A stretch of 64,000 bases of DNA, taken from contig JAGYXB010001324.1 in assembly GCA_022495005.1 (NCBI GenBank), positions 3,162,001 to 3,226,000 of the forward strand. The letters run 5' to 3'. Made by a program: the position numbers and the translations under genes. Under the pieces are notes generated by a model. The model searched no databases. It worked only from the letters and a program-made list of their open reading frames with translations, and was not told the origin of the DNA. The stretch comes from Rhyacophila brunnea (taxonomy: Eukaryota; Arthropoda; Insecta; Trichoptera; Rhyacophilidae). Numbering within the stretch: position 1 is the stretch's first letter; each line of letters starts with the position of its first letter. Shown piece after piece: positions 11,561-24,580 of the stretch.

Positions 11561-14305
11561 CGTTATCCCTTTTTGCTGACGATCAACTTTTACAAACTAT
11601 TGTTTTCCTTTCTGGCTATGTGGCCCAAAAACTTTTAAACTCTATGGAGACATAATTATTTTTGAGACCCGTTGGTTAAATCATTAACATCCACCTCCAG
11701 TACCTAATCTCGAAGATATTAATCATACGTATTTATTTTTCTCTTATGCTCTAAAATATAGTATCTCGCGCTATTAGTTTTGGTTGATTTAATTGAAAAA
11801 TTATTAAATTTATATTTATTTTGTTACAGCATTATAATATATTTCACCTGAAATTATAATATATATAATAATATGTACCTAAATATTAATGGTTTCTGCG
11901 AAGCGAGATTAATTATACTGACTAATTCCTGAACATAAATATTCTTGAAATATTGTATCTAATTTGTCGTCATGTCTAAATTAATTGATATCATTAAATT
12001 ATTTGTGTCCATATTGGTACAATTATATTTTATATTAAAATAGCTGACAATATTCTAGTGAAAAACACCAGCCCCAATTCTTATTAATTATGTGTACTGG
12101 TTGCGCTTTTGTGGACTGTAATTTGGTATAATTGTGGATTATGGATCTGGGGGGGGGAGTGGTTTAAACGAGAGTTGATCCAGGCACTAACCTTGGTGTT
12201 GTTTGGCTTTATGGCTGGAGCAGGCCCCGGGTCATGAACTTACGAACTAGTATGCAAATGGTTATGTATATCACTCGCACGATACACTGGGATCTTGGGG
12301 GGTAATGATGACACTTAAGTCACCCTGAAGGCGTTCACGGTTGTTAAATCACAAGAGCCGGTATCTCGGTTTGCCAGGTGTTCAAAATTAGCCATAGATC
12401 AGATTAGTTTGATTGGACGACAGTCACCCTGTATCAAGTTGACCCGGTCGTGGTCTACGAATAACTGACTGTTATCAAATCACGGTCAACTGATGACTCG
12501 TGATTGTTAAGTGCCTGGATGACAACAATAAATAAGATAGTAGGTAAGATATATTTGTGGGGGCTGGTATAAAAAACCTAAAATTTTTACCCATTATGCA
12601 CTACTAGTGCCAACGCATACTTTTCAAACATTGAGCATTAATTATTTACATATTGTGCACAGCGCTAAGCGATAAAAAATGTACAAGAAGGCATATGCAA
12701 GCGATAGATGTCGCTAATCGATGACGAAGAGCCGGGCATGATAATAACTGCTGGATAAAAGCAGTATACCCAAATTATACGAGCAGACTCAAGCTGGCTC
12801 GATTAACATTTCATTTTGAATCTTTTTGTTAAGTCGTAAGCGCAATAAAATATTTATATTTTTTTAATTGAATTACCAAAAACAATAAGTTTTTTTATAC
12901 TACAATGGCAAAGACTCCATACTAGGCGATTATTTAAAGCTCATCTCATCGCTCAATGTCATGTCGTCAGTGAGCTTTTGAAATTCCACCGTATCAGTGT
13001 GGCGTTATCATTAGTGAGTACGTATTCATCAGTAGTAATATCGAATTTTCTTCTTATTTCCCGTAAGTATTTCCCAGGAGATGGTATAAGGAAAAGGCAG
13101 GGTAAGTTTGTTTGACTCCAATATTAAGAAGAGTGATGCGTGAATGAAATGAACCCTGGTTTTATTATCTCCTTCCAAATAAATATCAATTTAATTATTA
13201 CAGGTTAAGTTTACAGATTTATAATTTAGCTGAGTGAAATCACGTGTATGAGTTCTGGTGAATTGCGAAGTCGACCGGGCGAAGTTGAACGATAACCTTA
13301 CGGTTAAATCTTTGATAACTGACTGACAATTTGTTTTCATGTACTTAGTGTTTTTATAGTGATTCGATACAATAGAAAATGCTGCTATCACTACTTGAAT
13401 ATTTTGATAATCATGCTTTGTTGTGTACGCATGATTTTTTTGTAAATTATAAATATTTGATTTTAATTTTGGACAATTAAGCACTTTTTAATTATTAGGC
13501 ACGATTGATTTTCATATAAACAATTTTGTGCATATCATGATAAATTGTTTGGTACATTATAAATAATTGAATAATGTAATTATTGAATTATTTTGCTAAA
13601 TAAGCTTTCTGTTAAAAATTGATTGATTCACATAAATCGCTTGTACTGCTATTTCAACATTATTATGTTGCAAGATACATTGTAATTATAAATTATTGGT
13701 TTCCTGCAAAGTCATGTAGGTGGTAGGGTATTGACCTCACCACAGACATGCGTGTTCTTTTTCTCTGATCTCCACAGCCTACCTCTTTCTAATACCAGTG
13801 GTATACTATTTTATATTTTCCATGACAGTTTCTTTTTGAGTATAAGATCTATTGTTACTTTATAAGACTTGACTCGCTTTCTAACAGAACACTTATTCGG
13901 CTTACACTTTCTTTACTCTATTTTAGCGTATATTAGTAACTGAAGCATTATCTTTAGAATTACTAATTACAACTGCCGGATTAAACTTAGTAAAGATAAC
14001 TCCAAATACATTAATATTAAGTAGACGTATCAAGTCGCTATAGATTATTTACACAAGTTTCAACACGATGCTACTCGTATAATAATAATTAGTTACTAAT
14101 GCCCATATGCAGAGATATCACCGCTAAGTTGGCCTCCTGACCAGTTTCATTATAAATGCGTCGTTTATATTTTTTCACACTAGATAATTGATCGATTTAA
14201 ATGACGTAAAGTTAATCGTTACTAAATGTGATTTAGGTATGTTTATGCATTTGACTCCCGTAATCATGGCCTTACACCCCAGGACAGGCCTTAAGCCTAG
14301 TCAGT
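11561..14305. other. Unassigned spacer with a GC-richer block
   Basis: No gene is recognised. Between about 12130 and 12530 base composition rises, with a run of nine or ten Gs at 12150-12159 and words such as caggccccgggtcatgaact. It reads like the 3' part of an old retroelement or a non-coding exon, but no domain is visible in any frame. A 97-codon minus frame at 13191-13484 has no recognisable family. Confidence 0.5.
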
Positions 14306-14480
14306 GTCAAATTCAAAATTTATTTTAAATATTTTATTTTATTTTTTAACATATTAGTAAACATTACAAATTATTAATTTAAGACGTTCACAACATTACA
14401 TTTAGAAACAAAGAAATATTATTCAAACAGTATTAGCACATAAAAGTTATTAAACAGTAGAAAATTATAAATACAAAAAT
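14306..14480 (-). repeat. LINE 3' end, family C, copy 1
   Basis: Read on the minus strand it ends with aacgtcttaaattaataatt, tgtaatgtttac and a short aaattttgaatttgac tail. The same tail recurs at 19200-19305 (+), 38085-38185, 45311, 56828, 58106 and 58275. Truncated 5' ends and an A/T-rich microsatellite-like tail are typical of non-LTR retrotransposons. Confidence 0.65.
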
Positions 14481-17127
14481 ATAAATTAGATACAAGGACC
14501 AATGGTCGAAACTGTCTATCTCGCTCTAAAAGTTAACACAGCCAAGATAGGGTCTGTTAAAACATAGCACTTTTTACAGTTTAGACGTTTAACTTATTGT
14601 AATAATTAACCGTTCAATATTTAAATACGATAAACTACCATCGTTACAGCCTTTTGTACAGAATAGCTTCGCAGGTTAAATACTCAAAACACAATGTCAC
14701 TTTAAAAGTGTTTAAAATGTCATAAATAATATTCCTCAATATATCTACCACATAATATTATATTATTAAATAGCGTACCGCAACGCAAAAAAATGGAAAG
14801 CTATTCCATTCTAGATGACCAATCCAGTATACTATATTAGATTTAAAAAAAATGATTAATCTATTCTCTATTAATGTGTTAAACATAATAATAATGCTAT
14901 ATCCATATATAAATATGGAAATGGTGATGTTTCGCTAATGAAGTTTTACAAAATATTCCATTCAGTATGTGTACGTAGAGAAAGAAAATGTGTTTACATT
15001 CAGAAATTTCGTGATTCATCTTGGTGGAAAACTGTATGCGACATATATGCTAAAAGTAATTATAAGAACGTGATGCTACCGAGAAGCACAAAGCCCCCGT
15101 AATGAGAACAGTGTGACAAAGCGGGTTATAATGAATATACCATAGAAACACATATATATAATATGTTATAATATCCAAAATGAGAAGCAGGCATTTTTAG
15201 GTAGAACAAAAATGTTCTAACTCAAGCTTTTATTTTTTTATAATAGGATATTTTAATACTATCACTATCACCGTTTTAAGACTCCTCATTATGACGATCC
15301 CTAACAAATTTAAGAAGTTTTAATTAAAGTAACACACAATATGAAATACTTATTTCACTTGGTTATTATTAATAGAATGTATTTCCACCAAGAATTATCA
15401 GTTTAAGTAAAAAACGAAAAGTATTGACTATTGACTAGTCAACCCTTAAGCCCCATATTTGTAAATAAGCTAACTTTATTATATATTATGTCATTTCGGT
15501 AGATTTTCGACAAGTAATATAACACAAGTAATACCTTCTATGCCATCAAGGTATTACTTACTTTGTCACCTGCCACTTACAATTTTGTGTGCTGCGCTCG
15601 TACCAATCATGGAGATTATCAAGCCATAAACGAGGTATCATCGTCTGCTGTGTATTCCGTTATTTTTTCCTTGGATAATACGTAAAGTGAATTCTGTACT
15701 TTTGTCCTCTTATAGTGTGGCCGAGGTACTGTAGTTTTTTTTCTTATTTTGATTCAACGCAGAATTTTTAAACCTTAAGGCATTAACCTCTACTTACCAG
15801 AGGCACCTAGTGAAAAAATACGAAGGTTGCAATTTGAGATTTTTTTTTATAATTTACAATTTAAACTGTATTAATTAATTAGTATTACCGGAAAATATTT
15901 TAAAAAATATATTTTTTATTTTAAGTCAAAGATAACAAAAAACTTGCAATTATTGTAAAAAAAATGTTATAAATTGTGAATTTGTTAAAGAATCCAATCT
16001 TATTATTACATATTATTGTATGGTCATTTTTATAATTAAAATTTCGTTTATTGAGTTTTCTATGTTTTATCGTATCATATCGAAGAGATTTTTAACTAAT
16101 TCATAGTTTTAATTTTTTTATATTTATTTTAAAATAACATCGATTTTTATAAAAATATAAATTTGTATAACTTGAAATCCTTTTTATTTGTATCAAATAA
16201 AGCTTCAATATTGGAACTATGCCTAAATAATATTGAAGGCTTTGATTTATCTGAAATATTTCTTCTACGCCCCTACATCCATGCCATAGAAATGGTTTGG
16301 GAAAATATAAAAGTGAACGTATATTTTTATTTGTTTAAATTATTAATAGTAACAAAAAATAACATAATTTGAATAATAAAAACCATTTTAAAAATCCCTT
16401 TGGTGTCATATATAAAATATCTCTTTCAGTCTTCTAGACTACCTGAAGAATACCCAAAACAGCATTTACAATATTATACATCTTTGGATTTTTATGTTTA
16501 TATTTTGCTGTCACAATTACTCAGTTTTGTAGATTACCAGTTCTGTAAGCGAACTGACGACCGTTCTTTGGTACTGCTTTCAAATTGTAGTGTACAATAA
16601 ATTATTGTTTCAAAACCAATGGGACAGACGACATTTTGAGAGTTATATTTGTTTTTAATTTGCCTCTATGTGCCCCTCTCTCTCTAGATCACTTTAACTT
16701 AAAGTGGTTTATATTCAGTCAAAACACACTTGAGTGCATGGCGACCTAAGTCTTAAGTAACTGTTTCTGAGATATTTCCAGTCGTAAAGATATATTGTTG
16801 CTTAACATCTAACCGTAGGGTTTCGTGATTGCTCGATTAATACTGAGTCAAAAGAGCTGCGGATCCCGACAATTCAACTGATTTATAAACATATTAATTT
16901 TGTAATTGATTAAATATTTAATTTTGTTAATATATTGGAATGATAATATTCGAATAGTATGAGGCCTATTAGAGTGACAAAACGCAAAACCCGAAGCATT
17001 TATCATCATGTAATTGTAAGACATACCCATTAAAATACAATTTCAATGAGATCCTGCAAAGTGATGAAGATGATATTGAATTTTCCAACATCCGAAACGA
17101 TACCCTGTAGCCATTTCTCTTCTCTTT
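14481..17127. other. AT-rich spacer, nothing recognised
   Basis: No supported gene or repeat family. Frames of 60-69 codons at 16163-16600 and 16848-17030 show no domain or homologous motif and look like chance. Confidence 0.5.
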
Positions 17128-18345
17128 TTGGTCGTGCACTCATGGCTGAGGATCGTGACCACATTTAAATTTCGCCATCCTTTGAGCGACCAAGACTTTC
17201 CATCCTTCTCGATCTTCCGCTTCTCTCAGGGCAGAATGGATGGTGCCCCCAGTCAGCTCTTTCACTTAGTCGCTCCATCGCGCAGACGCTCTTACTCTGC
17301 TTCGCCTTCCCTGGATGCTACCTAAAACTACCAGTTTCTCCAGGTTGTCCAGTCTGCGCCTAACAATATGTTCAAAAAACTGCAGAATTCTTCTCAGACA
17401 TATCGTCGAGAGCCGTTTCTTTATCTTCAGTCTCTGGATGATTGACTGGTTCGTCCTGTGCTCCGTCCAAGAAATGCGAAGCATTCGGCGCCAACACCAT
17501 ATCTCAAAGGCATCAATTGCCTTCCGTTCTCTTGCCTTCAGGGTCCACGACTCGACTCCGTATAGGAATATCGAGAACACTAATGTTTGCACAAGCATCA
17601 TTTTTGTGGCAATCGAAATTCCCCGATCCTTCCATATAGTGGTAAGGGTGTCATCGCATTTTTTGCAATCTGTGTGCGCCTTCTTATTTCCGCTTTGCAT
17701 CCGCCCTTTCCACTGATGGTCGATCCCAGATATACAAACTCGTCGACTGTTTCGAGGTTTTGGAGTGTACTTGGTGTTGGTAGAAGGTTGGCCCGATCAA
17801 CAACCATTTACTTGGTCTTATTCTTATTAATAAGGAGGCCGTATTTGCGACTCTTTTCCTCTATCCGGTGTAGCAGCTCTGTGAGTTCTCTTTCATCAGC
17901 AGCGATTAGTGTGGTATCATCTGCGAATCTTAAGTTGGTTATTTTCTGGCCAGCAATTGTTATTCCGCCTTGCCAATGATCTAGGGCTCTTCGCATTATA
18001 TGCTCTCCATAAATATTGAATAACTGGGGAGATAAAACACATCCCTGACGAACTCCCTTCTCGGTTCGGAAACTCTCAGAAAACGCACTATTTACTCTTA
18101 CCTTTGTGTGGCTATTGTTATATTATAAGTTTTTGATAAGACAGGTAATGTGTGATGGAACTCCCATTTCCAGAAGTACCTTCCACATACAGTTCCATCT
18201 TACGCAGTCGAATGCCTTCTGATAGTCAATAGAGCATAACATCATTAGGGTATAAAACTCTCTGCATTTTTCAATAAGTTGTCTGATGTTCAGAATTTGT
18301 TCTCAAGTTCCCTTGCCCATAACAAAACCTGCTATAGTAGCCATT
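17128..18345 (-). pseudogene. Non-LTR retrotransposon reverse transcriptase, 5'-truncated
   Basis: Reading down the minus strand, reverse transcriptase motifs come in order: MGKGT..QILNIRQLIEKC (about 18310), IDYQKAFDCVRW (about 18215), GVRQGCVLSPQLFN (about 18020-18060), then NLRFADDTTLIAA with the catalytic FADD at 17916-17927. These are followed by NKTK..MVVDRAN, YLGSTISGKGGC and the C-terminal WCWRRMLRISWTEHRTN and REGWKVLVAQR. This is the RTE/jockey-like endonuclease-RT type. It is dead: an in-frame stop at 17808-17810, another stop after KGT, and frameshifts near 18115 and 17648. The endonuclease domain is missing, as expected of a 5' truncation. Confidence 0.92.
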
Positions 18346-18635
18346 TAAAACAAAATAAAATGAAAAATTAGTATTTTATTCCGTTAAAATTATTACTTTA
18401 TAATATAAATGAATCTATTATCAAGTGGTAAATATAATATTATTTATTGTTAGAACGATTTCATTCTAACAAGAAGGTAATATGCGAATCATTTTTTCCG
18501 CAGCAATCAAGTTGTATTTGTTACTAGTAGCGAGACTGCGAGTTCAGTTTATTTATATTGTAAGTAGTTATGTCGAGCGAGATATTGGATTCCGTTTTAA
18601 GCTCTACGCTGCCTCCATGATATGCCTACGAAGGC

Positions 18636-18682
18636 TCTACGCATCCTCTACGCATCCTCTACGCATCCTCTACGCAGGGTCT
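18636..18682. repeat. 11-bp tandem repeat
   Basis: The word ctctacgcatc is repeated head to tail about four times, the last copy diverging to ctctacgcagg. Local slippage array; no function inferred. Confidence 0.85.
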
Positions 18683-18794
18683 ACGATAGTGCTACAAAAA
18701 ATATATATGAATGATTTTTAATTAATCATATAGTTTTTAGATTTGGTATGAACGTGACAGTATTTATAATAGTAAATATAAATTTAAATGGACT

Positions 18795-19305
18795 ATATGG
18801 TTAGGTTAGGTTGAAAAGGTCGAAACGGCAAGAGTGTTGGGCACTAACCTAGATGCTGTCAGTCAGTCAGACCTGTGTGTCCCTGATAACTATCTTAGAA
18901 ATAGTGAGCGTCAGTTGTTTATTCTCTCAAGGGGCAGAACCAACCTGCCACTGGTAATGCCGATTGGTAGAGCGATAACTATATTCAACCAAATTACTTC
19001 GGGTGTTGATATCTTCCACTTGCGTGAGGTGAGTTTAGGTGGACGCTATTTTATAAATTCTTAAAATAGGGTCTTCTTAGCAAACTCGGTGTACGTCTTT
19101 GAACTTATATATGTATAATTGTATTTTCACTGCTATTATATGTTTATATTATGTTCTCTTTTTATATTTTTATTTGTATCCCTTTTACTACTTTTGTTTT
19201 TCTTTCTTCTTTATAATAATGTTTTATGTCATGTTTTGAACGTCTTAAACTAATAATTTGTAATGTGCACAATATGTATAAATAAATAAATTGAATTGAA
19301 TTGAT
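18795..19305 (+). mobile_element. LINE 3' end, family C, copy 2, with C-terminal coding remnant
   Basis: An open stretch at 18834-19064 reads SDLCVPDNYLRNSERQLF and RGRTNLPLVMPIGRAI. The minus strand at 58530-58640 carries the close relative IDLCIPDDYLR..QLFVLPRSRTNLPF. Because the similarity is at protein level in both copies, this is the real C-terminus of a LINE protein. After the stop comes the family tail (gaacgtcttaaactaataat ... ataaataaattgaattgaat). The copy is truncated upstream. Confidence 0.75.
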
Positions 19306-20212
19306 AAAGTCGCTTACTGTAAGCACTCGCTTGTTGGTAGCTTTTAATAACACTTGAATTTCCCAACTCTAACTACAAGGACCAATAATTAATTTTAAGA
19401 TTATTAGATAATTTCAAAAAGAAGAAGATGAAGCAATCGATTTTTAAAATGCTATCGTTTTTTTAAATACCATTATTGTGATGTATGTATTGTACAGTCA
19501 CTACAAACAATCGGTGACTTATACAAACCGAACAATTCAAAAAACTTCTCATTTACAAAAGTTTCGAAAGTTTTCTCATACGAAATGAAGTTCCACATCT
19601 CAACAGTTATAATTGCTCGGCGTGTCAGTGGCGTGGAGAATGGTGAGGGGGTCGTTTTGTGGGGAAAATATTGACACAGTGTGGGCACGTGAGGGTAGGC
19701 GCCGGCAATAAAAATAAAGAAAACACAATAAACAAAGTTGTTGAAAAGTTTTCGGCTGATATATTAGCAAAGTTTCGGATTTCCCCCTCACTCACTGATC
19801 TTGGCGTTTCTTCTGACGAGATAAAGAGCGGGAGTGAATTAAGTAATTAATAGGCCCTCGCCGGAAAGCTTGATTTCACCGAATGTAATAACTTTCATTT
19901 TTTTAATTCACCGTAGACACAACGCGACCATATTTTATAAAAGATATAATGAAACATTTTTAAGAAACTCAGCGCTATTTTTTAGTAATTATTCATGTTT
20001 CATAAAATTTATTTGGTATTTACAACATGTAAAATATATTTAATTTGTCATTTGTTTACACAGTAAGCTTTACCAAGAATATATATATTAAAACTTTACT
20101 CTTACTCCGTTTTATATAACTATTAATTATTGTTAAATCCATTAGAATTTACTTATAATTGTTAACACTATGTGCTCTCACCAAAAAGTAAATACACAAC
20201 GACTCAAATCTC
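19306..20212. other. Spacer, nothing recognised
   Basis: A slightly GC-richer stretch at 19600-19830 holds overlapping short frames on both strands. None has a recognisable domain or splice context that I can defend. Confidence 0.45.
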
Positions 20213-20614
20213 AGAGTAATAATATAAAGAGAGTAGCTATTGTTGGCAATATGAATCCGTGTTTCTCGCGTATAACGCACAGTAGAACCTCAATTTTATT
20301 ATTATAAACTTAACTGTGAAACATTATACCATCATGTTGCTTCTCAGTCTATCAAATTTAAACACAACATATTTTCTACTAAATTAACTAAAAATTACTA
20401 ATTTTATATTTAACACAAAAACAATAAATTCCAGCAACACGTACTCACAGTTTTTAAATCAATGTAATCATTCAAACCAATATTTACCGTCGGTTACGTT
20501 TCCAAAAAATATTTAATTCAGCCGTAGAAATTCTATCTTACTTTAGCGTGCCGAATGCTTTCTCATTCGCACTGTCTAATGGTTTGTTTTTATTCAGGCC
20601 TTGACTTAAATGGA
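20213..20614 (-). mobile_element. THAP/P-element-like transposon 5' end, copy 1
   Basis: It matches 47999-48566 (-) and 53057-53400 (+) along their length. On the minus strand it starts caaggcctgaataaaaac, passes agtgcgaatgagaaagcatt and a caacacgtactcac-type block, and reaches a decayed first exon that ends aatgtttcacag. The exon has an early stop, so this copy is a fossil. The family is identified through the intact THAP start in copy 3. Confidence 0.75.
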
Positions 20615-20982
20615 ATAGTACAAAACATAAATCCATTAGTACTCTCGGTCAAGAGTATTAATATTATTAATTGTTAATTCTATAAAGGGAAGTGGAGATA
20701 AAACTATATATTATTATGAGAAAAAAACCGCTAGTAAATATTCAAATTATAAATTTGAGGACGAGAATGTTTAACGATAAAATGGTGAGGTATTTTAATA
20801 TAAACAATCATTATTTTATTATCGTATTTTCATAGTCAATGTCAATGTCATATTTTTTATTTATTAATTATGATCATTCGCCCACCTTCAAAATAAGTGT
20901 TGAATGATTGTAAATTTATATTTTATCCATTGTAGAGCAAAATGACAAACACAAATTAACCACATCCGTCCGGTCATTTTTT

Positions 20983-21430
20983 TACCACGTTTCTTCTCTC
21001 AGCTCGTATTCTTGTTTGTCCGGTACAAATTTTGTCTTGTTTGTCCAAGATTTTTAACTAACTTCCCGACTAGCTAGACATTTGAAACTTTTAGAATATA
21101 TCAGAACACGACGACAATGCATTCTTTTAATACTTTTGGCCGTCTTTAAGCAGAATTGAATTCATTTTCAGTTAATTCTGTTACTACTCATTATCATTGG
21201 TTGCTAAGTGGGCCCTAGCAACTAAATTATTAATATATACGTGCGTTACTATGGAAATCAATATGAAATATCAAAATAATATTTCTGTATTCTATAATAT
21301 TTATTCAATATTTCAATCGAGTACCTACAGTAAAAAGTTTTATTAATACATAGAATTGTCAAGCTTATATGATTCAATAGAATATTTAAAAACGTGGTAT
21401 ATAAAAAGTTCTTTTTATCTTGTAAATATT
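20983..21430 (+). repeat. Family A repeat, copy 3
   Basis: Same order as the other family A copies: accacgtttcttctc, agctcgtattcttgtttgtc, gtgcgttactatggaaatca, aagttctttttatcttgtaa. About 450 bp. Confidence 0.8.
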
Positions 21431-21668
21431 AGTCAGTTAAATTAAATAATTTATCAAAAGCTTTATATTTTCTGATTTGGTCCTGAAAACGCCCCTGGTG
21501 ACCACAGGCAACTCTGCAAAGTTCTTTTGCCTCACCATCTTCTTGTCTCATCGTAAAGGGCCTAAGAGACCACCTGTTTCCAAACATCTCCCACCAATAC
21601 CAACTCAACGCAACTGTTTGAGAATATTTTAAATCACTGAAGGATTGATACACTACTAACTTTTTCAT
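21429..21668 (-). CDS. Unrecognised coding-like frame, 79 codons
   Basis: I do not recognise this frame. It is the least repetitive open stretch in the area and its residue mix looks protein-like (ALSWYWWEMFGNRWSLRPF, then CRVACGHQGRFQDQIRK). A possible acceptor, tccttcag, sits at about 21641-21648 on the minus strand, so it could be an internal exon read as SDLKYSQTV. It stops within a few bases of the family A repeat end. It could equally be an old retroelement scrap. Confidence 0.25.
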   Translation of the reverse strand: MKKLVVYQSFSDLKYSQTVALSWYWWEMFGNRWSLRPFTMRQEDGEAKELCRVACGHQGRFQDQIRKYKAFDKLFNLTD

Positions 21669-21899
21669 ATATTTATACGCACATTTCCAGATACTATTGT
21701 TACATTATAATTCTATGCTTAACTAACTATAAAGAACATTAAGACTAAAATTTTGAGAGATTCTTGAAGCTGGATAGCAATCGGGGAAACTATATTAATT
21801 CAAACCACATAAGACAATTGTTAATATTAGCATAAAATACTTCATTTGCATGACCACTAATTATTATTAACTTTATCGTAATTAAGTAAGATTTATTTA

Positions 21900-21990
21900 G
21901 CTAAATTGGTAAATCACATCAGCCAGTATCCAATGAATACAGGTTCAAGTCTTGTCCGACGGCATATTACGTCTAGTAAGATTTTTTTCA
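21900..21990 (+). repeat. tRNA-like SINE fragment
   Basis: Box-A-like 'aaattggtaaatcac' and box-B-like 'ggttcaagtcttg' are spaced as in a tRNA head and followed by a T-rich tail (gtaagatttttttc). It has no acceptor-stem pairing, so it is a SINE head rather than a tRNA gene. Confidence 0.4.
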
Positions 21991-22159
21991 ATAAGTATGT
22001 TTCTGACATGTTTCCAAATTATGACTGTACTGTTTATCAGTGACAAAGATGTAAATAACACCATACTCAGACTTTTATAGTGTATTAAAGGCGTAATATA
22101 CTTGCAGCTATTATACTACATGTATAGTAACGCTGAGTAATGCGCGGCAATTTGATCCA

Positions 22160-22352
22160 TCATGGCGGCTCTCGTGGTGCAGTGCGTAAGGCGTTGGCCT
22201 TCATTCGAGAGCTCTGGCTTCAATGCCCGGTGAGGACACAATAGATTTATGTGATTTTCTCAAAGCCTGTGTGTTTGTTATCATTCAAAATTACTAACAA
22301 CCATCTTGTACGAAAAGGCAAGGGCATGGTTATTAATGATTTAAAAAAAAAT
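22160..22352 (+). repeat. tRNA-derived SINE
   Basis: The head reads ggctctcgtggtgcagtgcg (box A: tggtgcagtgcgtaagg) and ctctggcttcaatgcccggt (box B: ggcttcaatgccc). Next comes a non-tRNA body ending acgaaaaggcaagggcatgg, ttattaatgattta and a poly-A run. Internal polymerase III promoter, unique body and A tail make this a SINE of about 190 bp. Confidence 0.75.
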
Positions 22353-23889
22353 TGATCCATCATATTCGACTTAATTCAAAAATTTCAGAATATTACAAAT
22401 TAATTTAATAGGTTCATTTTATATTAAACTGTAGGAACTCTGCTTTTCTGATTACCTTCAGATGACAGGAAAACTAATCATTCATATTAATCCGATATGT
22501 GTTCATATACTAATCATAAAATAATTACGATTATTAATCAAATATTTTTATAGTATTTAAAGATGTCGCTATTTTCTCACGATATAATTTTATTACCTAT
22601 TGATGGAATGAAATCAATTTATGACATTGGCGAAAATTGTCTTGTAAATATTACGTTTATAAAATAACTATAATATATGATATTATTATTAATACGGGGG
22701 AATGTAAACACTAAAATTCTTAGTATCACGGAATAATCGCAGTTTACCGTATAAGAAAAAGTATTATTTTATTACTATAAATAAGTAATACTAACTGTCC
22801 GGAACTAATCTCTATGGGAGAAAAAGTGATGTGGTGTGAGGTTTGCTATTTGCTATAGAGAAATAAAATTCGTATAGAGGAAATTTCAAGCATCGTTTTA
22901 TTATAACATAAAAGTCGAATAATATAATATTATAATGATCTGTTAAAAGATAATTTGTAAATAAGTTAATAATATTTAGTTTGAAATTCTTAGATCTATA
23001 GTGGCCAAAAAAACCCTAATATAAATGTATTATAAGTCGACCGAGAAAATATATTTAAAAATTTCTGAGGGCACCCAAGTTATTCTGCTGAACCAATCAA
23101 TCACATCACATGCCTGCAGATAGGTCCAATCACTTTGATATAATTGCATATTATGCTACTTAACTGTATTGCATTTGATTTTCTTTGAACCAGCCTGTTT
23201 ACCTTGATCACTTCACATGCAATTTTGTAAGATCTAAGTAATTTCGGAAAAAACGGAATCAAATTTTATCATAAATAGACAGAGAAAATATATTTTTTAA
23301 ATTTACAGGACACCCAAGTAATAGTGTTTAAATTTTATTAAAATTAAGGAACCAAAATACGTTTTCAAAATTACATCTGACATTAGAGAATACATTGTTA
23401 TATAAAAATATTTTGTGTGCCACTGATAGTATGTACGACCTTCTTTTGTCTTTTTTTAATCTTGTATAAATTGATTTCATATAAAAATAATGCATTTTGA
23501 ATTTCGAATGGTTATATATTAAACATATATCTATCGGAAAATACTCCTTATGAATTTAATATAATATATAACTTTAATAAGCAGATAACTTACTACTAGA
23601 TAACTCAAGCTGATTCCATTCCTCTTGATCCTGAGCACTCTGTTGTCACTTGTGATGGACTTTTGCAGAACTATTTTATTAATCCAGCTATCACTGGAAT
23701 CACCTTTTAATCGTTTTTTTTTTCTTTTGGGTACCACTTTGTTCTCAAATTTAAAAACAAAATTAATTGAATTCAATATTGCGACTTTCACCTAGTTACT
23801 CTTAATTCAATCAATTGCTTTTTATCATCTTCGCTGTTATAGATTTAAAAATCGTCTTCATATAGAATAATTTCCTTCAGTTCTGTTGT
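22353..23889. other. AT-rich spacer with a pair of direct repeats
   Basis: Two diverged direct repeats at about 23035-23085 and 23275-23325 share gagaaaatatatttaaaaat / ttttaaatttacag and 'acacccaagt', about 240 bp apart. A tandem duplication or a degraded element are possible. No gene is recognised. Confidence 0.4.
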
Positions 23890-24580
23890 ATATGTTACGC
23901 CGAATGTGCGAAATTGACTATTACATGAAATGGGCAAAATTTTGCTTAAATCATAAAAAATGCATGCCCGTTGCCTTATTCATGAATTAGGCAAAATATC
24001 TGCCGAGTGCGTGAATTCGGCCTAGCCTAGTTCATGCATTGGGCAAATTAGATAGTATCGCTACGGTGGTGTTTTTTGCAACTAAACCAAATGTGTCAAA
24101 TGCTCATGCATTGGTCAAAATAGATGGTCGCGCTCCGGTGGTGTTTTTTGCAACTAATCTAACTAACCAAATGTGTCAAATGTCATTGATTATGATTATA
24201 TAAAAATATACCAATCAATAACTACAATGACGTTCATATCCATTTACTATGCCCAGAAAAAAATCTAGGACTATAAATAATATGATAACGGAAGAATTTT
24301 ATTAAAAGGTATTTTCGCGATTTGATTCGTGCTTGGTTATCAACCGTGCAATAGTAACCATTCCAATCCAATTATAACTAATAAGACTATCCGTATTAAA
24401 TTCACCTTTTCTACTGTCATGTTGACAGTTTAAGAATTCCATACCCTGGCGAATTCACGCACTCGGCATATAATTTACCTAATTCATGAATAAGGCAACG
24501 GGCTTGACTATTACATGAATTAGGCAAAATTTCGCCCATTTCATATAATAGTCAATTTCGCACATTCGTCGTAACATATA
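23890..24580. mobile_element. ~690-bp DNA element with ~150-bp TIRs (family D)
   Basis: The left end is tatatgttacgccgaatgtg, followed by cgaaattgactattacatga. The right end is the inverted copy ...cacattcgtcgtaacatata. Arms match over about 150 bp, including cgttgccttattcatgaatt and gccgagtgcgtgaattcg. The word catg-(a/c)att-rggcaaa recurs at least five times, and a stretch of about 80 bp with ggtggtgttttttgcaacta is duplicated inside (about 24060 and 24135). No transposase. A lone TIR of the same family lies at 44484-44556. Confidence 0.88.

Noticed and set aside
17315..17716. 133-codon plus frame antisense to the reverse transcriptase
   Set aside because: The minus strand carries ordered RT motifs, so the plus frame is a shadow.
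22163..22240. Functional tRNA gene
   Set aside because: Boxes A and B are present but no acceptor stem or anticodon arm closes, and a SINE body with a poly-A end follows.
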